Source: Cherax quadricarinatus (taxonomy: Eukaryota; Arthropoda; Malacostraca; Decapoda; Parastacidae). Taken from it: DNA of 64,000 bases. The stretch is from the NCBI RefSeq assembly GCF_038502225.1, contig NC_091307.1, positions 24,593,678 to 24,657,677 of the forward strand. The letters are read 5' to 3'. Position numbers and translations under genes: made by a program. Shown in pieces: positions 43,585 to 55,559 of this stretch (positions within the stretch are counted from its first letter, which is position 1; every line of letters begins with the position of its first letter). The notes under the pieces are model-generated. The model saw only the letters and a program-made list of their open reading frames with translations, did no database searches and was not told the origin of the DNA.

Positions 43585-44763
43585 CAACATACACATGATA
43601 CAAGCCGACAATTAGCAAATCAAAAACCGTGACAGACAATGTCAGTACACACACAATAAACAAAAAAAACATTTTAACATATTGATATAACGAAATTCTA
43701 CCGTAAGAAACCCAACCCGTTTACGGAAAAAAAAAAACAAAAAAAAAAAACATACCGACTACTAAACAGAACGTCGGAGTCATTATAAAACATGTAGGAA
43801 TAAGTCCTATAATCATGTATATATGTATATACATACACATGCACATATACACATACATGTATGTGCACATATGTTATTACAGCACAGACTGGATTATACT
43901 AGAACAAAAAAAAAAAAACACAAAAAGACTTATCACTAAATAAACTAGACATAAACTAAATATATAACATCCAGAACAGAGAGTGGCAGACAATGTCAGG
44001 TACACACAAAAAAACATTGTAACACCTTGACATAACAAATTCTACTAAAATAACCCAACCAACCGACTTCCAAACAAACAGTCGGAGTCATTATAAAACA
44101 TGTAGGAACGAGTCCTACAATCATATATATGTGTATACATATACACATGCATATACACACATACGTGTATGTGCACTTGTTCGTACAGAACAAACTGGAT
44201 CATACATAGAAATAAAGCGCTAAATGACTTTTCACCAAATAAACTAAAAAAATATTACATCCAATGATAGAACTATACCTAAGACATTGGTTCCCACAAA
44301 CACACCTACACACACACAAAGTTAATGTTACCGATTAACACTCAATATATAATATGACCTTCCAGTCAAATGAAGGGTATATATAAACCCCATCAAATAC
44401 TTATATATTTTCGTTCATAGTTCATAAAGTACCCATTCAATACGATAAAAAAGAGACGTATGACAAGGATAAATCTAACATCAGATTCGAATATATAAAA
44501 CATATCCTCACAATGTACATATAAATATAAACCCCCTATATAAAATGGTTCTTATAACAATAAGAGAAAACAGAAAATCACATACAACTTTTGACTCTGT
44601 GATTTTACAAATTCAAAAGGTCTACATACCCCGGAGCCCCCGACGGCTCCCCTGCAAAAAAACTTTACCCACATCAACCACCTTGCAAACCAATCAACCT
44701 TCCTCATCAGGCTTCCAATCACTCCAAGACGACACACCACTGAAGAGACCAACCCCTTGCCTC
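43580..44763 (-). other. Tx1-like LINE copy 2: 3' UTR with an internal duplication
   Basis: AT-rich sequence between the ORF2 stop and the 75-bp A tail. A segment of about 357 bp is present twice in tandem (from about 43623 and about 43981). Each contains GACAATGTCAG, AGTCGGAGTCATTATAAAAC, ATGTAGGAA and a CATGTATATATGTATATACA-like hairpin. The copies have diverged noticeably. Some small frames near 44550-44760 are background. Confidence 0.6.
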
Positions 44764-47700
44764 TCACCCCGTCACCAAACGGAGTAGACGTTCAACAGTA
44801 AGTCCACGATATCCCTCCGGAAAACTAATTACCCACCTTCCCCCATATAATTGTTTGTTCCTACACGCTGTCCTATAAAAACACGCCGCCAACGCTTTTA
44901 TCCTAATGTTTCCCTCCACCTCCCTCATCCCCCAAGAAACATTCAAGTAATCAACTATTACGTATCTGATAGCCCTCCCCACCTCTTTGGGTACCCCTCC
45001 CATATCTAACATTAAAGCCCTGAGGGGTGATATCTGTCCCCCCCCCAATAAAAAGAAAACCCTCTTCAACCACAATCTTACCACCTCCAAAGCAGAACAA
45101 AAATATACTACATGAAAAGCCATTTCAACCTCCCCACAAAAACCGCATGATGCCTCTCTTACAAAACCCATTCGTCTTAGCACCTCTTTCGATGCTAACG
45201 TCCCCATAAGAAATCTATATACTAATTCCCTCGCTCTTGCCGGTATTCTTAATTTACTAAATTCCACCCATATCACCCTCCAGTCATATGTGGGATACAC
45301 TGCCATCCCTTGCATTGATTCCTGACGACGACCCACACCCACTAACCGTTTTACCTTGAGTTTTTTAACATTGCATACCTTTAACATAAACCGCAACATA
45401 TCTTCACACTCCCCTAAGTCCCTGCCACCCCACCATTTGCGGATATCCCCCATCACCTCCCCCACCCGAAGACCCCTTTCCCCCGCTGCCTGAATATACC
45501 TCTGCTTCACATATAGCGCCTTCACCCTAGACCCTAATGCCATCAATCCCAATCCTCCCTGTCTTACCGCAGTCATTACCACATCTTTGCCCAACCACGC
45601 CCTCCCAAAACCCCACACATACCTTAAGGCTCTTCTTTGTAATTCCATAATATCCTGACTTCTTCAGGGGTAAATTTCCGCCACTCTCCACACCTTACTA
45701 TAAATCAGCATATTTACCACCACAACCCTTTGATGCTGGTTACATCCCCGGCCCTTAGACTCCTGAGCCTACTCAAAGCTCTGTCCATTACCATTTCTGA
45801 ATTAACCCTCCTGCTCTCCTGTTCATCTGCTAAATACAAAATCCCACAAATCTTTAGCCTATCTACAGTTATCCATCCAAACTCCTCCCCCAAGGTCCCT
45901 CCTACCCAATTGCCTACCTCCAGCAACCGTGATTTCTGCTTATTAACTCTCATCCCAGTAGCATTCCCAAAAATCTCAATTACCCTTCCCACTTTACTTA
46001 AATCTTCTATCTCATTAAGTAAAACAGTTGTATCATCTACATAACCAACAATATTCCCACAAAATCCACCTCTCTCCCCCATCCTTCCCATCCCACCATC
46101 AACCAGAACATAGAAAGGATTCTGCATACATGCAAAGAGTATTTGGGAGAGTGGACACCCCTGCCTTAAACCCCTCCCCATGCTTACTGAACTACCCAAC
46201 CTACCATTTACCTGTACTCTCATCGATGCATTCTCATACAATGTCCTCACCCATCCAACCACCCTCCCTCCAAAACCCATTCTTACCATACTCTCAATCA
46301 AAAATTCCCTATCCACATAATCATAAGCTTTCTCCCAATCCAGACCTAGAATATCTCCCTTACTACTACCCTCTAGGAAATCCCGAATACATCCATGACC
46401 TACCCGCATACTCCTCCCCGGGATACCAAATTGTCCCCCATGTATCACCGACCCCATGTCCTTCTTCAGTCTATTACCCAAAATTTTCGGAAAAACCTTG
46501 TAATCAGCGCACTTCAAAGATATTGCTCGGTAAGCACTCAACTCTCTTCCCCCCCTCTTCTTTGGCACCAAAACTATGACACCCATACTTTGCGATGTGC
46601 CCAACTTCCCACTAGTTAACATATGATCCAATAGCCTAACAAAGCACTGCCTAATACACCCCCAATGTGCTCTATAAAAATCATTTGGTATACCGTCTAT
46701 CCCTGGTGTTTTCCCGGTACTCATCCCGAAAACTGCCTCTTCCACCTCAACCTCACTTATACCAACCTCCAACCCCACTCTATCCTGCTCACTTAAAATG
46801 CTATGGAACCCCCCTTCAAAAATACTCTCCCAGGAACCCCCCTCCCTCCAACTCCATTTCTCCCTAAACCAACTATCTGCATAAAGACTCATACTTTCCG
46901 ACCCTCTGGATACCCTCCCACCCCAGGGCTTGTCTCCAATTGTAGAATGGTGGTTACACTCTGTCGGTCCCTAAATTTACGTAAAACAAATCCAGACGGC
47001 TTATCACCCCACAATACATCCTCTAACCCAGCCCTAACCCTAATTGCATCAAACCTATCATTGTGTAAATCAGCGATTCTACTCCGCAGACTGTCCATAT
47101 CATCCCTCCTACCACCTCCCCCAACATAACAATCTTGCAACTGTCCCTCCAGATAATTTTGCAACCCAAAACGCCACCTCGCCTCTTCTCGTCCCCTAAC
47201 CTTAAAAAAATTCGCAATTCTCGGTTTTGCCTGCATTTCCCACCAATCTAACAGATCTATCTCCCTGTCCCTAGCCTCCCAAAAAGGCAACCACCAATCA
47301 CTGAAAAAAGGCCTCTCCCCCTCCTCCTTAAGAAGCCTTACATTTAATTTCCAGTACCCAGAATAAATACGCACCACTCCATCCCACATCAAATCTGCTA
47401 TTACCGCCCTGTGATCCGAAAACCCCACATCGAAGGTTTGCACCCTCACAACATCTATACCCTGCTTAATATAAATTCTGTCCAATCGCGCTTCATATCC
47501 CCTATGGACGAACGTGTGCTCCACTAGGTATCCCCCCTCCCCACCACATCAACAACCCCAATATCTCGCAATACATCCCTCAGCACACTCAGCACACAAC
47601 CCGCCCCTCTCGGTTCGACATCACCACTCCTAATCACACAATTCCAATCACCACCTATTACTGTTATAGCAGGCAAACCTCTCAAGTGGTACAGCAATAC

Positions 47701-48063
47701 CTCTCTGACAAAATCTACTTTTACTCTGGTATTGCTAGTTGCTGGCATGTAAACTCCTACAAAACTAGCTCGACTCTCACCCCAGACACCATCCACCCTC
47801 ACGACCCTCCCACCCCCCCTCTTCCCAGCCGATGACACGCAAGGGGCTGGTCTCCTTTATCGCCACTGCTACCCCACCTTTCAATTGCAAACAACTGGTA
47901 ACATACATCCGATATCATTTTAACCGCAACACACAACCAGCCCTATGATTATGCTCTTGCAAAAAGCAAATATCTACATCAAACCGCCGTAAAAACCACT
48001 CCAACCAAACTTTCTTAACCTCAGTCTTAAGTCCATTGACATTAAGCGTGACACTTCTGAAAA
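44764..48063 (-). pseudogene. Tx1-like ORF2, copy 2 (endonuclease and RT, a few frameshifts)
   Basis: Minus strand, from SVTLNVNGLK near 48055. The endonuclease has CFLQEHNHRAG, VGVYMPATS, VIGGDWNC (47650 region) and GFSDHRAVI. The connector has WKLNVRLLKEEG and LWGDKPSGFVLRKF. The RT is 46892-45714, with VPKKRGGRELSAYRAISLK, LDWEKAYDYVDREFL, RGLRQGCPLSQILF and GYVDDTTVLL. The C-terminal part is 45648-44764. Breaks occur near 47870, 47520, 46890 and 45700. All catalytic motifs survive, so this is the least decayed of the three copies. Together with the intact ORF1 it suggests moderate age. Confidence 0.85.
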
Positions 48064-49314
48064 TTATAGAAGGGGCGGCTTTCCCCTATGCCGCTGGGAT
48101 TTACTCGCTGCACTTTTCACATTACGTATTCCCTTACCACTCGAGTTATCCTGTGCAGTCACCTCCCCCCTCCCTCTCCCACTGTGCAACTCAGGCGCAC
48201 CTCTACCACTATGTGGCATCGGCTCCACAACCGCTGCCCATGACTTCTTCCCCGGCCTCTGCCCCGGGGTAATGACCTCGTCTATCTCTGATGCCACAGT
48301 TCGTTTCCTAGAACTCCCACTTACACACATATCACCCTCAAACGAATCCTCCTGGTGTACCTCCACGGCCACCACACGCTCCAGCCCTTTCTTACTCAAG
48401 TCTTCCTCCACAATTTGTTGTCCCTCCAATGCTCCAGCTTCACATGAACTGAGGACACCTTTTGCACAGGGTTCCTCCCCATCCAAAAAATCCTTGATCA
48501 CATCTGCCAATAAACCATCCTGGGTTGAAGCTTCCTGGACGAAAGACTCCTCAGATGTCACCTTCGACTCCCCCGACACCCCTGGGAGAGTGACACACGT
48601 CTCCGCCGCCGCCACCTCCCGGTCGACCTCTTCGCTCCAGAGGTCAGGCCTCCGGCCTCCCGAGGCATCAGAGCTAGGCACCAAATCACACGACTGTTGA
48701 ATCACAATTGGGGTTTCCATAATTCGAGAAGCCCGCCTCCTAGGACACTGGGCTGCCATGTGCTCATAAGAGCTACACAGACGACATGTTTTCCATTGCC
48801 CAGCATAGTACACATAAACCTGTGTTCTACAACCGATCATCGTAACATAGGATGGTATAGGCCTTGTTAAAGACATTTTAAGGGTGTAAGGACCTTCCGG
48901 CATTCCTTCATACGGACCATCCCTCCACACCCCCATAGTTGCAGAATGCACTGTCCCATAACTGCGAAAAAACTCCTGTAGGCCATAAGCCGTAGCCTCG
49001 AAGGGTACATTCCGTACCTTCACCCATGTGAAGTACTTAGAGACGTCATGTAACACAACATCCATCTCTGAATTCACATTCATGCATTGTTCCTGGTAAT
49101 GCTCGACAATTCTTGTGTAGAAACCGGCTCGTAGAAATTTCACAAAGATTCTTGTTAAACCATTAAGAGCGACGCCATACAATTCCTCGTTGGGAATACC
49201 ATATGTATCCCTGATGATGTTAGGGAGAAGGACGTTCATCGTATCTCCACTTAACGTACCACGAACCAGCTCTATGCAGATAGTATTTACTCTCCGTACT
49301 GTATGTTCCGCCAT
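48064..49314 (-). CDS. Tx1-like ORF1 protein, copy 2 (RRM-like plus CCHC)
   Basis: I start the protein at the ATG at 49314-49312 (MAEHTVRRVN), because copy 3 begins equivalently (MATAFRRRVN). An in-frame upstream ATG at 49515 also exists. This gives about 416 residues. Residues 28-65 are a conserved block (IIRDTYGIPNEELYGVALNG), 97-170 are RRM-like (WVKVRNVPFEAT...), and 177-190 form a zinc knuckle C-X2-C-X4-H-X4-C. The long acidic C-terminal half ends in a conserved VITPGQRPGKKSW motif. It is probably an RNA-binding chaperone for the element RNA. The frame is open throughout. ORF2 begins within a few bases of its stop. Confidence 0.8.
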   Translation of the reverse strand: MAEHTVRRVNTICIELVRGTLSGDTMNVLLPNIIRDTYGIPNEELYGVALNGLTRIFVKFLRAGFYTRIVEHYQEQCMNVNSEMDVVLHDVSKYFTWVKVRNVPFEATAYGLQEFFRSYGTVHSATMGVWRDGPYEGMPEGPYTLKMSLTRPIPSYVTMIGCRTQVYVYYAGQWKTCRLCSSYEHMAAQCPRRRASRIMETPIVIQQSCDLVPSSDASGGRRPDLWSEEVDREVAAAETCVTLPGVSGESKVTSEESFVQEASTQDGLLADVIKDFLDGEEPCAKGVLSSCEAGALEGQQIVEEDLSKKGLERVVAVEVHQEDSFEGDMCVSGSSRKRTVASEIDEVITPGQRPGKKSWAAVVEPMPHSGRGAPELHSGRGRGEVTAQDNSSGKGIRNVKSAASKSQRHRGKPPLL

Positions 49315-49504
49315 TTTGATATCCCAAAATGAGCAGCGCACGTCCTCACTACTCAATGGTTGTTGATGAACTGAGGTAGCTCGCCTGAAAACAGCAGAGG
49401 GGTGCAGAGCACAACCGCACTCCACTGTGGTTAGGTAGTGATTCATTACACAATTAGACACAGCTGACCAGCCCATTAGATTACCCACTGAACACACAAC
49501 TATC

Positions 49505-52500
49505 TCAAATCTCATAACTCCAAGGCTTTATATTCAGACAGGAAGTCTCTCTCCCATCTCCCCTCATATACCAACCTATTTCGACATTTTGTCCTATAAA
49601 TCATCCCTGCTAAAACCCTAATTCTACTGTTACCTTCAATGTGCCTCATAGCCCATGACATGAAAACATAATCAGCCACAACGTACGACACCGCACATTG
49701 TACACGCAAGTCAACCCCACCTACATCAAAACTCAATGCCCGGAGCACTGACAAACCTCCCCCCCCCACCAAACGCAAAACCCTACTGAACCACTCTCAT
49801 ACCATACCTAAAGTCTCACAGAAATACACAACGTGAAAAGCAGATTCCTCCATCCCGCACGCCGGACAACCCCAGTCTTACCCCAAACACCTATTATACA
49901 ACACCACCCCGGACGGCAAAATTCCACGTAAAAATTTAAAAACCACTTCCCGTACTTGAGCAGGCAGACGCAACTGTTGAACCCGCCTCCATATATCACC
50001 CCACGCATACATGGGATACATTCCTTCAACTAGCACCACGACTCTCTCCATACCCACCCTTTCTAAGGTACATAATTTTACACAGCGCACATCCCCCATG
50101 CTCAATAATATGTGGAGCATCGTGTCGCACCTAATTAAATTCCTCCCTCTCCACCACCTGTGCAGGTCGTGATACAATTCACTTAACCCACCATGCATCC
50201 CACCCAGTCAGAGAAAACGACGCTTCACGTAACATGCCATGACACGAGCCTCTAGAGGAATGAGACCCAACCCTCCCTGATGCATTGGTGTCTCCACCAC
50301 TGCTCTTGTGAGCCAATCACAACCTGAACCCCACAAAAATCGATAAACTCTATGCAAAAGACGTTTGACGTCCCCCTGCAACAGAGGATACAGTGCAGCA
50401 ATATGCCATACTTTGCTATAAAGCAGGACATTAATGACCACCGCCCTCTGATGCAGGGTTAAATGTCGCGGCCGTAGACTATTTAAGCGCCCCAAGACAC
50501 TATGTACAACCCTCCCCGAATTACATGCCCTCATCTGATCGACCTCCCACATATAATGAACACCACATATAGTGACACGATCAACCACAGTCCACCCCTC
50601 TGCATCCACCCCATCCCCCACCCACTCCCCCAACTCCAGAATCTTCGATTTTTCTCTATTAACACACATCCCCATAGACTTGCCAAACATGTCAACAAGT
50701 CTCCCACCAAAACCCAATTGCTCCCATGAACGTAATAACACAGTAGTATCATCTACATAACCCACAAGGGTCGGTCGACCACTACTCAGACCCCATGATG
50801 TCTCTACTCCCCGTCCACAAACAGCCCAGTAAAAAGGGTCCTGCATACATGCAAAAAACATTTGAGACATGGGGCATCCCTGATGAATGCCCCTGCTCAG
50901 ATGTACAAAAACACCTAACTTCCCATTAACTTGTACTTTAAATCCCACTCCATTGTACAACGAACGGGCCCACATGACGACCTCATTTCCAAAACCCTGC
51001 CATCTCATAAATTTCCACAGAACCTCCCTTTCCACACTATCAAAAGTGGCTCGCCAGTCTAAAGCCAAAACACCACCCCCACCCCTCACCCCGCATTCCT
51101 CAACAAACTCCCTGATATTCCCATGGCCATCATGCATTGACCTACCTGGTACACCAAACTGGCTCTTATGGATTACCTTATCAAACACTTTCTTAATTCT
51201 ATTCATCAAAATTTTCGCATATAGTTTATAATCACTACACATCAACGATATGGGACAGTAGTCCTTAATCCCTAATGGCACATCACACTTCCTAACTAAG
51301 ACCAACACTGCCATATGCTGAGACAGACCTAACAACCCCCCCTCCTTCATCGCATTGAGTAAACGAACCATAAAAGTCCGTATTACCTCCCAATGTTTGA
51401 TATAAAATTCACAAGGGATGCCATCAATGCCTGGTGCCTTCCCCTTACTCATTCCTTGTAGTGCCTCCCACACCTCTGCCTCAGATATAGGCCCATCCAT
51501 GAGAAGGTGATCATAATCATTTAACTCGCATCATACTCCTCTCCCCAATTCCTGTATTGCATGCTCACTCACATCTTTACTTTGCATCTGGAGCTTATTC
51601 CATGTATCGACATAAAAACTTATCCCCTCAGTTGTTGTTAAGACCTGTCCCTCACTATACCCGTTAACTTCATCCTGCACCACTAAACTCACAATTTCAG
51701 TCGCCTTTCGCCTTTATGTCTAACTTTGTAAGACACAAGCAGATGGCTTGTCACCCCACAAAGCCTCCTCCACCCCACCCAAAATGTGCGCCCCATCAAA
51801 AACCTTATTTTTCAATACCTGGATTTGTTCTTTAAGAGCGTCAATCTCATCCACAGGGTAAACCCAAGATGCCTCTCCCTGCGCATAACATTGTCGTAGA
51901 TGACCCTCCAGGTACCTCAGAAAACCATACTCCAAGTGAGTGGCCTCCTTACCCCGATGCACGTAAAAATCCTTAATTCGAGGCTTCACAACCTCATCCC
52001 ACAATCACACTAAATCCCACCCCTCCCATGAGTCTACTCCCATAGATGCCCATAAGTCTGTGAATAGTGTCCTACCATCTGCACTTTGTAGCATCTGCGA
52101 ATTCAATTTCCAGTATCTCTTAAAACGATTCGGGAGACCCCCCCAGTCGAGCTCTACAAATACTCCCCGGTGGTCAGAGAAAAAGACAATCAACACACGC
52201 ACATTGATTACGACCACCTGCCGAGACACATACACCCTATCTAAATGTGCCACATAGCCCCTACACACAAAAGTATGGTCAATCCCCAAGTCACGTCCTC
52301 CACGTACATCTACCAACCTCAGCCCAGACAACAAGTCACCCAAAATAAGCAAACAAAAGCCCACCCCCCTCGGTTCAACGTCTTTATGGCGCACCACACA
52401 GTTCCAAACACCACCAACCACTGTATCATTTGAGGTCCCGGCAGGGACCTCAAATAATACAGTGGTCGGTGGTGATTGGCGAGTGTCAAATAATACACTA

Positions 52501-52870
52501 AGACAGTTAGTTTGTTAGACTGTTCAGCCGGCCCACATACCCCTACGAAACCAACCCTTCTACTATCCCAATCCCCCACGACTCGCACCACGCGACCCTC
52601 CCCCCATTCCTCCCAATGGCTCATCACAAACAGGCTGGTCGCTTTTATCAACACAGCCACTCCACCTTTCAGACGTCTTGAGTGAGTCACATAAATGTCA
52701 TAACCATCCATCTCAAACAAACTTCCCATCTTATGGTTATGTTCTTGCAAAAAACACACATCCACAGCAAAACGATTCAACCACTCATGCACCTGCACAC
52801 ACTTTCTGACAGATTTCAAACCATTAACATTAATAGTTACACACCTAACTGTGCTAAAGGTGGCTTTCCT
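49505..52870 (-). pseudogene. Tx1-like ORF2, copy 3 (decayed)
   Basis: The endonuclease starts at VTINVNGLKSVRKCV (52855 region) with CFLQEHNHKMG. The GGDWNC block has become GGVWNC, losing the catalytic Asp, and an inverted duplication lies next to it (52410-52473). The connector is at 52004-51720 (LWGDKPSACVL). The RT is 51500-50208, with SRGIHQGCPMSQMFFACMQD and GYVDDTTVLL. The C-terminal pieces are 50198-49878 and 49778-49512. Several frameshifts are present. Confidence 0.82.
52410..52473. repeat. 30-bp inverted duplication inside the copy 3 endonuclease
   Basis: Positions 52410-52439 and 52444-52473 are reverse complements with two mismatches around a GGCA loop. The arms begin ACCACCAACCACTGTATCAT. 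The relatives lack the second arm, so it arose within this copy. Confidence 0.9.
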
Positions 52871-52951
52871 CTAGGGGCCACCACTCCCTTTTTCTCTTTG
52901 CGTTGGCAAGCACCCGAGGCACTCCCCGCACCTTTGGCAATCCTAGTGATA

Positions 52952-54086
52952 TTACCTGCTGTCCTGAACTCGCGTGACCCCCCCACCCATGATTTCCAAC
53001 CACGTCTTTTTCCCTGAACATTGTCCAGGGGTCAAGACGTCATCGGAGTCGGACGGGGTAGCCACACGCTTCCTAGAAACAGCATCTTCAGACATGTCAG
53101 TACTTGGAGTGTTCTCCTTGTGAATGTCTGCCACAACAGTATGAACCCTCGAACTCTCCAAATCTCGCACTTTAGCTATCTGATCAGCATCATCTACACG
53201 TAATCTCACCTCATCAGAACACTTCAACGAAGGCACACACGGCACAGAATCAGACTTATGCAATGCTAAAAGATCATTCAACGCAGATACAATATTGGCC
53301 TCCATATCACCTGCCTCTCTTGCTAGAGGGATCTCACTGCTCACATGTTCCACCTCGTCAAGGGAGGCAGTCCCAGGTAGAGTCACACAAGATGACTCTA
53401 GTAGCATGGCCCAATCAACCTCAGCACTCCACGATGTCAGACGCGGCGAGTCCTCGACAACCTCTTCTTCCGGAGCCTGATGGGGTACCTCGGTGTCAGG
53501 ACAACGACCACCTCGGGGCAGCTGGCGCTGAACATATTGAGCCACCATGTGATCCAAAGCGCCACAGAGGCGGCAAGTTCTTCTCTGTCCAGGATATGTA
53601 ATGTACACCTGAGAACGAAAATCCTCCATGTGTACGTATGAAGGAATCGGCTGCAGGGGCATTTTCAAAGTAAATGACCCCTCCTGAAGACCAGCATAGA
53701 GGCCATCAGACCACCTACCCATGGTAACCAGGTGGATCTTCCCATAACGTTCAAAAACGTCACGTATATCAACTTCGTTGGCCTCAAAAGGCACGTTTCG
53801 CACACGCACCCATGTATAGTACTGTGAAACGTCATGCAACTGGACAGTAACAGCTGGGGTGACTTGCTTACTGGGTCACAATCTTCTCGTAAATCTGAGT
53901 AACACAAAACTTGACGAAGATCCGTGAAGTTCCATTCAAGGCAACGCCACACAAGGATTCACGCTGAATGCCATATGTATCACGAATGATTGCTGGCATT
54001 AACACATTTATTGATTCGCTGGTGATAGAGCCATGTGTTAGTTGAATACAAACAGTATTAACACGCCGGCGAAACGCAGTCGCCAT
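52952..54086 (-). pseudogene. Tx1-like ORF1, copy 3 (frameshift, damaged zinc knuckle)
   Basis: The protein starts MATAFRRRVNTVCIQL at 54086 and is open to 53868. A frameshift leads into 53839-52952. It has WVRVRNVPFEANEVDIRDVF and CRLCGALDHMVAQY, where the last Cys of the CCHC knuckle is Tyr. The C-terminus has SRKRVATPSDSDDVLTPGQ followed by CSGKKTW. The protein would be truncated as it stands. Confidence 0.82.
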
Positions 54087-54169
54087 TGTTGTTGATGTAG
54101 CAAAAACTCCTCCACCAAGTGTCGGGACTGAGGAGAAGCAGCTGACAACCGCCCAGCACAACGTCTGAG

Positions 54170-54872
54170 CAGAGAGAGGGATAAAATTAAGTAATATGCA
54201 AGGTGAAGGATTGGATACATGTCGGGTTTATAATTGTATGACTGGGTATGCATTTGTATTCTTGTGGTATAACATACCTATGTTTTAGGTGTATTGGGGA
54301 ATGTATGATATAGCCGTTGTGCCGTTTTGGCATAGTGTGTAGGAGGGGAAATAATCAATTATTAGGTAAGAGTTTGTAATCTGTTTAGGGAAGTGGGAAA
54401 GGCCGGTATAAGTCACTATACGGCATTATGTTCTTTTATTGGTTTTAACAGATGCACGCATCATGTATGTACTTATTAAATTGCTCTAGTTATGTTTATG
54501 ACCTGATGTAGTGTCAGGCCAAGTTACTGGTTAGTACCACATACACTGTACCTTTTTCTTTGTGCACCTAGACATATAGGTACATGTTTAATAAGTGCTG
54601 TTCAAAGGCAAAGTTCATAATATGGTTAGGGATGTGTATATTAATGTATTGTATTTTTGGTGTAGGTGATTCTTCTATAACCTATGTTCAGTTATATGTA
54701 TCCCTAGTGTGTATCTGTTAGCTTTTGTCTGTCACATGTAATGGGTTATAGGTAAACTGTGTATGCCGGTATGGTGCAACATTGTATGTTTTATGTTTTA
54801 ATTGTTTTTCACCCTTGGCTACAGGGTCCATTGTTGTAATGAAGTGTATTTTCAATAAAATAAAAAAAAAAC
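54170..54872 (+). other. A-tailed 3'-UTR-like segment in opposite orientation to LINE copy 3
   Basis: Plus-strand sequence rich in T and G without an open frame, ending TTTTCAATAAAATAAAAAAAAA. It abuts the 5' end of the minus-strand copy 3. This is the arrangement expected if the 3' part of the element inserted in sense and the 5' part was inverted. A direct match to another copy's 3' UTR was not seen, so the assignment is uncertain. Confidence 0.4.
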
Positions 54873-55345
54873 TCAGAGGAGACATGATAACCACGTACAA
54901 AATATATAAGAACATAAGAAAGAAGGAGCACTGTCACAGGTCTACTGGCCTCGGCTACTGACCTGGGCTACTGGCCAGGGCTACTAGCCTGGGCTACTGG
55001 CCAGGGCTACTAGCCTGGGCTACTGGCCAGGGCTACTAGCCTGGGCTACTGGTCTGGCCTAATGGCCTGGCCTACTAGCCTGGCCTACTGGCCTGGCCTA
55101 CTAGCCTGGCCTACTGGCCTGGCCTACTAGCCTGGCCTACTAGCCTGGCCTACTAGCCTGGCCTACTGGCCTGGCCTACTAGCCTGGCCTACTAGCCTGG
55201 CCTACTAGCCTGGCCTACTACCCTGGCCTACTAGCCTGGGCTACTGGCCTACTGGCAGACGTCCACGGAGCAGACAGGTCAAGATTGTTTACAATGTGAG
55301 GCTCGTGGGCAAGAGGACATAGGTGGAGGCTAGGAAGAATGGTGA
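54873..55345 (+). repeat. CR1 scrap, 13-bp minisatellite and duplicated flank
   Basis: A CR1-like CTCAGAGGAGACATGATAAC and a reversed CR1 tail (54903-54945) precede about 23 copies of CCTACTAGCCTGG or CCTACTGGCCTGG. The block CACGGAGCAGACAGGTCAAG...AGAGGACATAGGTGGAGGCT (55260-55345) follows. The array and block match 34703-34950. Confidence 0.85.
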
Positions 55346-55555
55346 GCAAAGTAGATGTTAGGAAATATTTCTTCAGCGGTAAATAAGTGGAATGAGCCTG
55401 AGGAGGTGATGAAGGCGAACTCCATACATGGATTCAGGAGTAGGTATGACAGGGCCCAGCAAGCCAGGAACCAATATATGCCGACCAATTTTTGAGGTTA
55501 AGAGGCAGACCCAGGAGCTGAGTATCGAACCCTCCCCACGAATATAATTCAGTAT
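55346..55555 (+). other. LINE C-terminus-like scrap
   Basis: Frames read KYFFSG, EPEEVM and IHGFRSRYDRAQQA, which resembles the end of CR1/Jockey-type ORF2 proteins but is not close to the families in this window. It has stops. Confidence 0.35.
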
Positions 55556-55559
55556 AAGT

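Larger units (their letters stand above)
49505..54165 (-). mobile_element. Tx1/L1-group LINE, copy 3
   Basis: Minus strand, head-to-tail with copy 2: its ORF2 ends at 49512 (RDFLSEYKALEL), about ten residues before the usual end. The sequence passes directly into the 5' region of copy 2. It has lost its own 3' UTR on this side. The 5' region near 54090-54165 precedes ORF1. Confidence 0.82.

Noticed and set aside
45730..46867. Plus-strand frames up to 183 aa opposite the Tx1-like RT
   Set aside because: Antisense to a well-supported RT with no domains of their own.
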